The notes under the pieces are model-generated. The model had not been told where the DNA came from. It worked only from the letters and a program-made list of their open reading frames with translations, and made no database searches. This document shows, in pieces, positions 14,269 to 21,938 of a stretch of 24,169 nucleotides of DNA. Position numbers and translations under genes: made by a program. The stretch's first letter is position 1. Every line of letters starts with the position of its first letter. Source of the DNA: Alphaproteobacteria bacterium (GTDB taxonomy: Bacteria > Pseudomonadota > Alphaproteobacteria > UBA2136 > UBA6156); contig JADCGN010000053.1 in NCBI GenBank assembly GCA_020249005.1, positions 1 to 24,169 of the forward strand, in the 5' to 3' direction.

Positions 14269-16292
14269 CCACCGCCCCTACCCAAAAAGCCCCCGAATTC
14301 CCCCCCGCCCCCGAGGGCATGGTGAACGTGGTGATTGATGGCGTGCACCACATCGTGCCGCGCACCTTTACCGTGATGCAGGCCTGCACCCAGGCCGAAA
14401 AGGAAATTCCGCACTTTTGCTACCACGAGCGCCTCTCCATCGCGGGCAACTGCCGCATGTGCCTGGTGGAAGTGGTGGGCGCGCCCAAGCCTGTGGCCAG
14501 CTGTCACTGGCCGGTGGCCGAGGGCATGAAGGTCAACACCCAAAGCCAGATCACCATCGAGGCCCGCAAGGGCACCATGGAGCTGCTGCTGGCCAACCAC
14601 CCGCTCGATTGCCCCATCTGCGACCAAGGCGGCGAATGCGGCCTGCAAGACCAGGCGGTGGCGTATGGCAGCGACCGTTCGCATTTTGAAGAAATGAAGC
14701 GCGCGGTGGATGACAAGGACATCGGCAGCAAAATCAAAACCGTGATGACGCGCTGCATCCACTGCACGCGCTGCGTGCGCTTCGCCACCGAAATTGCGGG
14801 CGTGGAAGAATTCGGCGCCACTGGCCGCGGCGAGCAGATGCAAATCGGCACGTACGTCGAGCAAGCGCTGCAATCGGAACTGGCGGGCAACATGATCGAC
14901 CTTTGCCCCGTGGGTGCGCTCACCAGCCGCCCCTACGCCTACACCGCTCGGCCGTGGGAGCTGAAGCGGGCCAGCAGCGTGGACGTACTGGATGCCATCA
15001 GCGCCCCGGTGTTTGTGGATACCCGCGCGGGCCAGGTGATGCGGGTGCTGCCGCAGGAGAACGATGCGATCAACGAAGAATGGCTGACCGACATCGCCCG
15101 CTTCAGCTACGACGCGCTGAGCGCCAATCGCCTCACCACGCCGCTCATCCACGGCCAGCCTGCCAGCTGGCCGGAAGCCTTTGCCGCCGTGCAGAACATC
15201 CTCGCCAAGGCCGAGGGTAAAGTTGGGGTGGTGGCCGGCGACCAGACCAGCGCCGAAACCGCCTTCAGCCTGCAACAGTTTGCTGCGCAGGTGCTGAAGA
15301 CCGACTACGTAACCGCGCTGCCAACGGGCCGGGAAGGGGGCTTACCCTTCACGCTGGGCATGCTGCTGAAGGAGTTTGACAAGGCCGAAGCCGTGCTGTT
15401 GCTGGGCTGCAACCCGCGCCGCGAAGCCCCGCTGCTGAACGTGCGTCTGCGCCGCGGCGTGCTAAAGCGCGGCCTGAAAGTCTACAGTGTAGGCGCCGTG
15501 GCCGACCTCACCTACCGCCACACCCATCTGGGCGATACCGTCGCCGCGCTGGAAGACTTCAAATCCGACAAACCCCTGCACATTATCGTCGGCGCCCAAG
15601 CGCTGAACCGTTCCGACGCCGCCGCGCTGCTGGCCGCCGCCAGCCAACGCGGCACCGTGCATGTGCTGGAAGAATCCTGCGGCCGCATCACCGCCCAAGC
15701 CATGGGCCTGACCGCGAGTGCCGCCGACCTCGCGAAGCAGTGGCAGAGTGGCAAGCTGGCCGCCCTCTGGCTGCACGGCGATGACACGCTGACGGCCGAG
15801 GAACTTAAGGCAGGCGAGGGGAGTGTCATCTACGTCGGCACCCACCACACCAGAGCTGCCAAGGCCGCCGAAGTCTGCCTCCCCGCCGCCGCCTGGGCCG
15901 AAGCGCCCGGCCTGTTCATGAACGCCGAAGCCCGCGTGCAGGAAGCCCAGGCCGCCTGCGCGCCGCCGTTGCAAGCCAAGGAAACCTGGAAAATCTACCG
16001 CGCGCTTTCTGAAGACCTGGGGGCCACCTTGCCCTGGAACACGCTGGCCCAACTGCGTGAGTACCTGGCCGCCGCGCATCCGGCATTTGCGCCCGCCCAG
16101 CGCAACCAACCGCAAGCCCAACCGCTTACTCTGCCCAAAACCACCGGCAAACTGCTCACCAAAAAGTTCACCGAGGCCATCCCCGCCTACTACCTGCGCA
16201 CCACCTACCTGCAACAAAGCGCCTGGATGCACCGGATGCAGGCCGAGCAAGGCACCGCCCACATTCAAGCCCAAGGCAAAAAGGTGGCGTAA
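14265..16292 (+). CDS. nuoG: NADH-quinone oxidoreductase subunit G
   Basis: NuoG is the 75-kDa-type subunit that carries several iron-sulfur clusters between NuoF and NuoI. In the 675-residue protein the ligands are clear: N1b C52, C63, C66, C80; N5 H112, C116, C119, C125; and N4 C164, C167, C170, C214. A molybdopterin-oxidoreductase-like region follows from about residue 225 without obvious cofactor ligands, as is usual for this subunit. An Ala/Pro-rich N-terminal extension of about 19 residues precedes the ferredoxin domain. The ATG overlaps the stop of the S51-like gene by four bases (ATGA), and the stop overlaps nuoH by one. Confidence 0.97.
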   Translation: MTTAPTQKAPEFPPAPEGMVNVVIDGVHHIVPRTFTVMQACTQAEKEIPHFCYHERLSIAGNCRMCLVEVVGAPKPVASCHWPVAEGMKVNTQSQITIEARKGTMELLLANHPLDCPICDQGGECGLQDQAVAYGSDRSHFEEMKRAVDDKDIGSKIKTVMTRCIHCTRCVRFATEIAGVEEFGATGRGEQMQIGTYVEQALQSELAGNMIDLCPVGALTSRPYAYTARPWELKRASSVDVLDAISAPVFVDTRAGQVMRVLPQENDAINEEWLTDIARFSYDALSANRLTTPLIHGQPASWPEAFAAVQNILAKAEGKVGVVAGDQTSAETAFSLQQFAAQVLKTDYVTALPTGREGGLPFTLGMLLKEFDKAEAVLLLGCNPRREAPLLNVRLRRGVLKRGLKVYSVGAVADLTYRHTHLGDTVAALEDFKSDKPLHIIVGAQALNRSDAAALLAAASQRGTVHVLEESCGRITAQAMGLTASAADLAKQWQSGKLAALWLHGDDTLTAEELKAGEGSVIYVGTHHTRAAKAAEVCLPAAAWAEAPGLFMNAEARVQEAQAACAPPLQAKETWKIYRALSEDLGATLPWNTLAQLREYLAAAHPAFAPAQRNQPQAQPLTLPKTTGKLLTKKFTEAIPAYYLRTTYLQQSAWMHRMQAEQGTAHIQAQGKKVA

Positions 16293-17347
16293 TGGAACTT
16301 CTGCACGCTTACCTCACTGCCTTGGCCACGCCGGAACACGGTTGGTGGCTGCTGTTCACGTTGGCGGGGATTCTGGCGATTGCTGTACCCGTCCTCATCG
16401 GCATGGCGATGCTGACCTGGTTCGAGCGTAAAATCCTGGGCTGGCTGCACCTGCGCCACGGGCCGATGTACGTGGGGCCGTTCGGCCTGCTGCAGCCGTT
16501 CGCCGATGCCATCAAGCTGATGACCAAGGAACTGTTCCTGCCCGCCAGGGCCAACACCCTGATGTTCGTGCTGGCTCCCATCATGGTGTTTGTCCCTGCG
16601 CTGCTGGCTTGGGCCGTCATTCCGCTTGGCCCGGCGCCAGCGGCTTTGGGCGGCGCCAACATGGTCGTGGCCGATATCAACTTAGGCGTGCTCTACATTC
16701 TGGCGGTCAGCAGTTTGGGCGTGTATGGCATCCTGTTGGCAGGCTGGGCTAGCAACAGCAAATACCCGTTCCTGGGCGCGGTCCGCAGTGGCGCACAGAT
16801 GGTGAGTTATGAAGTGAGCTTAGGCCTCATCGTGCTCTCGGTCATTCTGCTGGCGGGCAGCATGAACCTCACCAAGATTGTGGAAGCCCAACAGGGCCTA
16901 TGGTTTTTCATCCCGGCCTTTCCGGCTTTTATTATGTTCCTGGTGTCCATTCTCGCCGAGTGCAACCGCCACCCGTTCGATCTCCCCGAAGCCGAAGCCG
17001 AGCTGGTGGCCGGCTACAACACCGAGTATTCCTCCATGGGGTTCGGTATGTTCTTCTTGGGCGAGTACATCGCGATGATCACCATGAGCGCCTTCACCGC
17101 CGTGCTGTTCCTGGGAGGCTGGCTGCCCCCGTTCGACATCGCGCCGCTGAACATGGTGCCGGGCGTCTTCTGGCTCGCCGCCAAAATCCTGCTCATCCTG
17201 TTCTTCATGATTTGGGTGCGCGGCACGCTGCCCCGCTACCGCTACGACCAACTGATGCGCCTGGGCTGGAAGGTGTTCCTGCCGCTCAGCTTAGGGTGGC
17301 TCATTTTAACCGCAACGGCGGTGAAGCTCTGGGGGAATTTGGCGTGA
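16292..17347 (+). CDS. nuoH: NADH-quinone oxidoreductase subunit H
   Basis: NuoH is the membrane subunit that, with B and D, forms the quinone chamber and links it to the proton channels. The 351-residue protein has about eight membrane helices. Conserved features are visible: ERKILGWLHLRHGP with the following PFGLLQPFADAIKL, GWASNSKYPFLGA.RS.AQMVSYE, the acidic loop AECNRHPFDLPEAEAELVAGYNTEYSSM, and RGTLPRYRYDQLMRLGWK near the end. Length is normal. It starts in TAATG with nuoG and ends in a GTGA overlap with an acetyltransferase gene. Confidence 0.98.
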   Translation: MELLHAYLTALATPEHGWWLLFTLAGILAIAVPVLIGMAMLTWFERKILGWLHLRHGPMYVGPFGLLQPFADAIKLMTKELFLPARANTLMFVLAPIMVFVPALLAWAVIPLGPAPAALGGANMVVADINLGVLYILAVSSLGVYGILLAGWASNSKYPFLGAVRSGAQMVSYEVSLGLIVLSVILLAGSMNLTKIVEAQQGLWFFIPAFPAFIMFLVSILAECNRHPFDLPEAEAELVAGYNTEYSSMGFGMFFLGEYIAMITMSAFTAVLFLGGWLPPFDIAPLNMVPGVFWLAAKILLILFFMIWVRGTLPRYRYDQLMRLGWKVFLPLSLGWLILTATAVKLWGNLA

Positions 17348-17820
17348 CCGCCATCATCCGCCCTTACCAGCCCGGTGACGAATTGGGCATGGCTTTTGCG
17401 CACAGTCAGTCCATTCTGCAGTTATGCAGCCGCGATTATCCCGCCGAGGCGATCGTAAAATGGGCGGTGAAGAAACCAGAAAAATACCTACGCAACAGTC
17501 AACAGGGCGAAACTTTTTGGGTTGCTGAGCAAAATGACCAAATCATTGGTTTTGCCGCTTGGGAAAAACAGGAGCTAAGTGGCTTTTATTTGCATCCCGA
17601 GTATGTTGGTCAAGGGGTTGGCCGCAGGTTGTTTGAAGTTCTAGAACAGGATTACCGCGCCAAAACCAACGCCACCGCCTGGCAGCTCGAATCCACCATC
17701 ACCGCCAAACCGTTCTATGAAGCGATGGGCTTTGCCACAGTTGCTGCCGCAACTCACACGTTTCGCGATGGAGTGACTACAATTCCCGTCTGGAAGATGC
17801 TAAAGACGTTTGTAAAATGA
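17344..17820 (+). CDS. GNAT-family N-acetyltransferase (second in nuo operon)
   Basis: Predicted acetyl-CoA-dependent N-acyltransferase, 158 residues, substrate unknown. The N-terminus ITAIIRPYQPGD-type strand is visible as TAIIRPYQPGD, with a central strand IIGFAAW. The acetyl-CoA loop LSGFYLHPEYVGQGVGRRLFEVL keeps the G91-x-G93 glycines but has valine where the Q/R of the motif usually is. ESTITAKPFYEAMGF follows, a typical GNAT motif B region. The start is a GTG at 17344, four bases before the end of the nuoH stop (GTGA), with GGGGGA eight bases upstream; the open frame extends further back inside nuoH but with no family similarity. The stop overlaps nuoI by four bases. The middle part (about 17400-17650) is AT-richer than the nuo genes. 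It interrupts the nuoH-nuoI pair and is unrelated in detail to the acetyltransferase after nuoD. Confidence 0.85.
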   Translation: MTAIIRPYQPGDELGMAFAHSQSILQLCSRDYPAEAIVKWAVKKPEKYLRNSQQGETFWVAEQNDQIIGFAAWEKQELSGFYLHPEYVGQGVGRRLFEVLEQDYRAKTNATAWQLESTITAKPFYEAMGFATVAAATHTFRDGVTTIPVWKMLKTFVK

Positions 17821-18305
17821 AGAACCTCTTCACCACGCTCAAAGCCTTTCTGCTCACCGATATGGTGAGCGGCCTCGGCCTAACCCTGCGCCAACTGTTC
17901 GCCAAGAAGTTCACGATTCTTTATCCTTACGAGGCCACTCCCATTTCCCCGCGCTTCCGCGGCGAACACGCGCTGCGCCGCTACCCGAACGGCGAAGAAC
18001 GCTGCATCGCCTGCAAGCTGTGCGAGGCCGTATGCCCCGCCCAGGCCATCACCATTGAAGCCGAGCCCCGCGCCGACGGCTCCCGCCGCACCACCCGCTA
18101 CGATATTGACATGGTGAAGTGCATCTACTGCGGCCTGTGCGAAGAGGCCTGCCCGGTCGATGCCATCGTGGAAGGCCCGAACATGGAATTTGCCGCCGAA
18201 GACCGCAAAACCTTGGTGTACGATAAAAATCGCCTGCTGGCTAACGGCGACCGCCTCGAGCCCACCCTGGCCGAACGCCTCAAGCGTGATGGGGAGTACC
18301 GGTAG
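17817..18305 (+). CDS. nuoI: NADH-quinone oxidoreductase subunit I
   Basis: NuoI is the ferredoxin-type subunit carrying the two [4Fe-4S] clusters N6a and N6b that pass electrons to N2. In 162 residues the ligand sets are C63, C66, C69 and C112, and C102, C105, C108 and C73, in the two CxxCxxCxxxCP motifs. The N-terminal amphipathic helix and the PRFRGEHALRRYPNGEE block are typical of alphaproteobacterial and mitochondrial homologues. It is coupled to the preceding acetyltransferase gene by an ATGA overlap and followed by a 52-base gap filled with heptamer repeats. Confidence 0.98.
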   Translation: MKNLFTTLKAFLLTDMVSGLGLTLRQLFAKKFTILYPYEATPISPRFRGEHALRRYPNGEERCIACKLCEAVCPAQAITIEAEPRADGSRRTTRYDIDMVKCIYCGLCEEACPVDAIVEGPNMEFAAEDRKTLVYDKNRLLANGDRLEPTLAERLKRDGEYR

Positions 18306-18320
18306 TGATTTTATCTTACC

Positions 18321-18350
18321 AACATCGACCATCGACCATCGAACATTCGA
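18321..18350 (+). repeat. Heptamer array between nuoI and nuoJ
   Basis: Units AACATCG, ACCATCG and ACCATCG at 18321-18341, followed by a one-base-longer variant AACATTCG. The array ends eight bases before the nuoJ ATG and occupies the place where a Shine-Dalgarno would be; none is visible. Confidence 0.8.
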
Positions 18351-18357
18351 ATCTCGC

Positions 18358-18993
18358 ATGATCCCCGACCTCCTCTTCCTCCTCTTCAGCGCCGGCATCC
18401 TGGCCGGTGGGGCGTTGGTGGCTTTGGGCAAAAACCCGATGGTCGGCATCTTGGGCATGCTGCTGGCGTTCCTGAACGGCAGCGGGCTGTTCATTCTGCT
18501 CGGCGCCGAGTTCCTGGGCCTGCTGCTCATCATGGTCTATGTCGGCGCGGTGGCGGTGATGTTCCTCTTTGTGCTGATGACGATCGACATCGATTTTGCT
18601 GCGCTCCGCGAAGGCTGGGCGCCCTATTTGCCGCTGGGGCTGGTCACGGTCGGCGGCTTGGCCACGCTGTTGATTTTGGCCGTGCAGGGCACCGCGCTGA
18701 ACGTCGGCACGCCCGTCGTAAACCCCGAGGCACCCCAAAACGTCGTGGCCCTGGGGCAGGTGCTGTTTACGCAATACGCCGTGCCATTCCAAATTGCCGG
18801 GCTGTTGCTGCTGGTCGCGATGGTCGGCGCCATCGGCCTCACCCACCGCCCACGCCGCGACATCAAACGCCAGGATGTGACAGCGCAAGTCACCCGCAAG
18901 CGCAGTGAGGCCGTGGTGCTCACCAACCCCGCCACGGGGAAGGGGGCCTACCCCGACCACTGGGTGGGCAAAGGCGTTGAGAAAAAGCGCTAG
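18358..18993 (+). CDS. nuoJ: NADH-quinone oxidoreductase subunit J
   Basis: NuoJ is a membrane subunit of complex I whose third helix contains a pi-bulge linked to quinone-proton coupling. The 211-residue protein has five predicted helices. Conserved segments are LLGAEFLGLLLIMVYVGAVAVMFLFVLM and, near the end, FQIAGLLLLVAMVGAIGLTHRPR. The C-terminal ~45 residues are a soluble, basic tail. The ATG at 18358 is chosen because it precedes the first helix; the frame is open to 18160 inside nuoI but lacks family similarity there. The upstream gap is repeat DNA with no ribosome-binding site. Confidence 0.96.
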   Translation: MIPDLLFLLFSAGILAGGALVALGKNPMVGILGMLLAFLNGSGLFILLGAEFLGLLLIMVYVGAVAVMFLFVLMTIDIDFAALREGWAPYLPLGLVTVGGLATLLILAVQGTALNVGTPVVNPEAPQNVVALGQVLFTQYAVPFQIAGLLLLVAMVGAIGLTHRPRRDIKRQDVTAQVTRKRSEAVVLTNPATGKGAYPDHWVGKGVEKKR

Positions 18994-19009
18994 ACCATGA
19001 TTTGCTTAC

Positions 19010-19030
19010 AACCATCAACTAACAACCAAT
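19010..19030 (+). repeat. Degenerate heptamer array between nuoJ and nuoK
   Basis: Three units of period 7: AACCATC, AACTAAC, AACCAAT, just before the nuoK ATG (19035). It is the weakest member of the repeat family and is recognised by period and by similarity to the nuoL array. No Shine-Dalgarno is visible in front of nuoK. Confidence 0.5.
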
Positions 19031-19034
19031 AGCC

Positions 19035-19346
19035 ATGCTCAACATCACCCTCGCGCACGTCCTCACCCTCAGCAGCCTGCTGCTCTCGCTCGGCGTGGCC
19101 GGGATGGTGCTGAACCGCCGCAACATCATCGCCATCCTGATGTGCCTGGAACTGGTGCTGCTGGCCGTCAGCCTCAATCTGGTGGGAACCGCCTATTTCC
19201 GCGCCGATTTGGGCGGGCAGATTTTCAGCTTCTTCATCCTCACCGTCGCCGCTGCTGAACTGGCGATTGGCCTGGCCATTGTGACGTTGTTCTTCCGTAA
19301 CCGCGGCACGATTGAAATCGATGCCGCCGACCTGATGAAGGGCTAA
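19035..19346 (+). CDS. nuoK: NADH-quinone oxidoreductase subunit K
   Basis: NuoK is a small three-helix membrane subunit (MrpC-like) with conserved glutamates for proton transfer. The 103-residue protein has the hallmark GVAGMVLNRRNIIAILMCLELVLLAVSLNLV with E39 in helix 2, and TVAAAELAIGLAIVTLFFRNRGTI with a second glutamate in helix 3. Length equals the family norm. The downstream neighbour is cutA rather than nuoL. Confidence 0.98.
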   Translation: MLNITLAHVLTLSSLLLSLGVAGMVLNRRNIIAILMCLELVLLAVSLNLVGTAYFRADLGGQIFSFFILTVAAAELAIGLAIVTLFFRNRGTIEIDAADLMKG

Positions 19347-19357
19347 ATTGGATTCAT

Positions 19358-19687
19358 ATGGTCATGCAATACGCCCTCGTCACCACCACCTTTGGCAGCC
19401 CGGCTGAGGCCGAAAAGCTCATTCGGGGCGTGTTGGAATCCCGTTTGGCGGCCTGCGCCCAACGTACGCCCATCCAGAGCGATTACTGGTGGCTGGGCAA
19501 GCTGGAAAATGCCCACGAGGTTGAAGTGAAATTCAAAACCCGCGCGGCGCTGGTGGAGGCCTTGAAAGCCTACATCCTCAACAACCACTCCTACAAAACC
19601 CCGCAGATTACGGTGGTGGAAATCGTGGGCGGCAACTCCGCTTACCTGCGCTGGATTGACGACGAAACCGCCGGAGGGCGTTTGTAA
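19358..19687 (+). CDS. cutA: CutA1-like divalent-cation tolerance protein
   Basis: CutA1 proteins are small trimeric ferredoxin-like-fold proteins, first linked to copper/divalent cation tolerance in E. coli; their true role is unclear. The 109-residue product shows the family pattern: ALVTTTFGSPAEAEKLIRGVLESRLAAC, YWWLGKLENAHEVEVKFKTRAALVEAL, HSYKTPQITVVEI (usually HPYE.PEI) and YLRWIDDET. The start could be ATG 19358 or ATG 19364; the first is kept because of GGA six bases upstream. It sits 11 bases after nuoK and overlaps the next gene by one base (TAATG), so it travels with the nuo transcript. GC content matches the neighbours. Confidence 0.88.
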   Translation: MVMQYALVTTTFGSPAEAEKLIRGVLESRLAACAQRTPIQSDYWWLGKLENAHEVEVKFKTRAALVEALKAYILNNHSYKTPQITVVEIVGGNSAYLRWIDDETAGGRL

Positions 19688-19953
19688 TGAAAAAGCAGGC
19701 GTTGAAAGCGGCCCTGGTGCATGGCCCCCGGTTGCTGCCCGGGTTGCTAACCTTCCTGAAACGCTGGTGGTGGCTGCTGCTGTTGGGCGGCCTCTTGAGT
19801 CTCTTCCTATTTGCTTGGTTGGCCATTGCCCTGCTGTTGTGGGCATGGGATACCCTGCCGCACCTGCTCAGTTATCTGGTGAATCATTTCGCGCCGGTGT
19901 GGCAAAATTTACCGGCCACGCCACCCCCTGGAACGGAAGACATCAGCCTGTGA
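19687..19953 (+). CDS. Small single-helix membrane protein, unknown function
   Basis: I do not recognise this 88-residue protein. It has a basic N-terminus (KKQALKAALVHGPR) and a long hydrophobic stretch (about 27-54) starting with three tryptophans (WWWLLLLGGLLSLFLF), enough for one or two membrane helices. A short Pro-rich acidic tail ends it. It begins in a TAATG overlap with cutA and ends in a TGATG overlap with nuoL, which supports it being translated. It may accompany NuoK/NuoL in the membrane, but no function can be assigned. Confidence 0.65.
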   Translation: MKKQALKAALVHGPRLLPGLLTFLKRWWWLLLLGGLLSLFLFAWLAIALLLWAWDTLPHLLSYLVNHFAPVWQNLPATPPPGTEDISL

Positions 19954-21935
19954 TGACCACCTTCGGCCACCTATTGCCCACCTTGGCGGTGCTGCTGCCC
20001 TTGCTCGGCGCGTTGTTGGGGGCGGCCAGCTACGGTGTGCTGAAAGGCCAGGCTTTAAAAAACTGGGCCGATGGCTTTGCCATGCTCACCACCACGGGCG
20101 GCGTGCTGGCCGCCGCCGCGTGCAGCTGGCTCATCTTTGTGGGCCTGCTGGATGGCACCGTGCAACCCAGCCAAACCGTGTGGTTGGAATGGTTGCAGGT
20201 GGGCGGCTGGCAGGTCGATTTCGGTGTGCTGATCGACCGCTTGAGCGCCACCATGCTGATTGTCGTGACCACCGTTTCCGCCTGCGTGCACGTCTACAGC
20301 GTGGGCTATATGGCGGAAGACCCATCCCGCCGCCGTTTCTTCATTTACCTCTCGCTCTTCACCTTCGCAATGCTGATGCTCGTGACCGCCCCCAACCTGC
20401 TGCAGATGTTTTTGGGCTGGGAAGGGGTGGGAGTGTGCAGCTATTTGCTGATTAACTTCTGGTACCACAAGCCATCCGCCAATGCGGCGGCCATCAAGGC
20501 CTTTGTGGTGAACCGCGTGGCCGATGCCGCGATGCTGGTGGGCCTGTTCCTGCTGCTCGCCACCTTCGGCAGCCTGACCTATGCAGAATTCCTGCCCCGC
20601 GTCGCCGAACTGGCAACCGAGCATCAGTTAACCCTTAACCTCATCGCCCTGCTGCTGTTCATCGGCGCGATGGGCAAAAGCGCCCAGTTTGGCCTACACA
20701 CCTGGCTGCCCGATGCCATGGAAGGCCCCACGCCAGTCAGCGCGCTGATTCACGCCGCCACAATGGTCACAGCCGGCGTATTCCTGCTTTGCCGCCTGAG
20801 CCCGCTCTATGAAGCCACGCCCGAGATTCTGCACCTTGTGGGGTGGGTCGGGGCGCTCACCGCCTTGTTTGCCGCCACGGTGGGGCTCACCCAAACCGAT
20901 ATCAAACGCGTCATCGCGTACAGCACCTGCAGCCAGTTGGGTTACATGTTCTTTGCGATTGGGGTCAGCGCCTACCCGGCGGCGATGTTCCACCTCACCA
21001 CCCACGCCTTCTTCAAGGCCCTGCTGTTCTTGGGCGCGGGCAGCGTGATTCACGCCGCGCACCACGAACAGGATATTTTCAAATTGGGCGGCCTGCGTAA
21101 GCCGCTGATGGTCACCTACGTCCTGATGTGGCTGGGTAGCCTCGCGCTGGCGGGGATTCCCCCCTTTGCCGGGTTCTTCAGCAAGGATGGGATTTTGGAA
21201 AGTGCTTTCATGGCGCCGGATGGCATCGGTTGGGGGCTCTATGCGGTCGGTACCCTTGGGGCCTTCCTCACCGCCATCTATGGCTTCCGCATCCTGTTCT
21301 ACAGCTTTGAAGGCCAGCCGCATCATGCCCATCACCACGATGAAGCCCATACCATCAACCATCAACCATCAACCACCAACCATTCTCCCCACGAAAGCCC
21401 CTGGATTATGCTGGCCCCGATGCTGCCGCTGGCGGTCGGTGCCGTGGTCAGCGGCTACCTGCTGAAAGGCATGCTGGAGCTTGATTGGTGGCAGGGCGCC
21501 ATCGCCATCAACAACTGGACGGAAAGCGGCCTGCACCACATCCACCACACGCCCGTCGTGGCCAAGTTTGCCCCGCTGATTCTGGCGATTTTAGGTATCA
21601 CCTTGGCGTGGTATCTGTTTGCGCAACACCGCGCCGTGGCGAAGAAAATCGCCCAGGAATTCTCGATCCCTTACGCCATTTCCTTCAACAAATGGTACAT
21701 CGATGAACTGTATGAATTGCTCTGGCAGCGGCCGCTGCGGGCGCTCGCGAACGAGCTCTACCGCCAAGGCGATGGCCGCCTGATTGATGGCGTCTTGCAT
21801 CGCCTCACCGCCGAGGTGCTCAGCACCGGTCTGTCGTTGCGGCAGCTGCAAAGCGGCAACCTGTACCACTACGCGCTGGCCATGTTGCTGGCAGTGGTCG
21901 CCGCCTTCGCCTATGTGTTGTGGGGGGTAAATTAG
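19953..21935 (+). CDS. nuoL: NADH-quinone oxidoreductase subunit L
   Basis: NuoL is the distal antiporter-like proton-pumping subunit with the long lateral helix. The 660-residue protein has the family core: WEGVGVCSYLLINFWY, GAMGKSAQFGLHTWLPDAMEGPTPVSALIHAATMVTAGVFLL, and HAFFKALLFLGAGSVIHA (key lysines and glutamate present). The ATG at 19953 is chosen because it precedes the first helix and overlaps the preceding stop by one base; the open frame extends further back to 19656 without similarity. Residues 467-478 (TINHQPSTTNHS), in a His-rich loop before HESPWIMLAPM, come from a heptanucleotide array. Confidence 0.97.
   Translation: MTTFGHLLPTLAVLLPLLGALLGAASYGVLKGQALKNWADGFAMLTTTGGVLAAAACSWLIFVGLLDGTVQPSQTVWLEWLQVGGWQVDFGVLIDRLSATMLIVVTTVSACVHVYSVGYMAEDPSRRRFFIYLSLFTFAMLMLVTAPNLLQMFLGWEGVGVCSYLLINFWYHKPSANAAAIKAFVVNRVADAAMLVGLFLLLATFGSLTYAEFLPRVAELATEHQLTLNLIALLLFIGAMGKSAQFGLHTWLPDAMEGPTPVSALIHAATMVTAGVFLLCRLSPLYEATPEILHLVGWVGALTALFAATVGLTQTDIKRVIAYSTCSQLGYMFFAIGVSAYPAAMFHLTTHAFFKALLFLGAGSVIHAAHHEQDIFKLGGLRKPLMVTYVLMWLGSLALAGIPPFAGFFSKDGILESAFMAPDGIGWGLYAVGTLGAFLTAIYGFRILFYSFEGQPHHAHHHDEAHTINHQPSTTNHSPHESPWIMLAPMLPLAVGAVVSGYLLKGMLELDWWQGAIAINNWTESGLHHIHHTPVVAKFAPLILAILGITLAWYLFAQHRAVAKKIAQEFSIPYAISFNKWYIDELYELLWQRPLRALANELYRQGDGRLIDGVLHRLTAEVLSTGLSLRQLQSGNLYHYALAMLLAVVAAFAYVLWGVN
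21351..21385 (+). repeat. Heptamer array inside nuoL
   Basis: Three perfect ACCATCA units (21351-21371) followed by ACCACCA and ACCATTC. It is translated as a polar loop between membrane helices of NuoL. It is the most regular array in the window, and gain or loss of one unit would shift the nuoL frame. Confidence 0.85.
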
Positions 21936-21938
21936 GTC

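Noticed and set aside
14169..15275. 368-codon minus-strand frame opposite nuoG
   Set aside because: His/Ala/Gly-rich antisense shadow with no domain.
16900..17343. Upstream extension of the second acetyltransferase inside nuoH
   Set aside because: The extension is an out-of-frame reading of nuoH without similarity; the GTG at 17344 has a good ribosome-binding site.
19656..19952. Extended NuoL start at 19656
   Set aside because: It overlaps cutA and the small membrane protein in another frame; the helix-rich NuoL N-terminus begins at 19953.
7683..21385. CRISPR array
   Set aside because: The repeats are only 7 bases, directly adjacent, degenerate and dispersed, with no spacers or cas genes.
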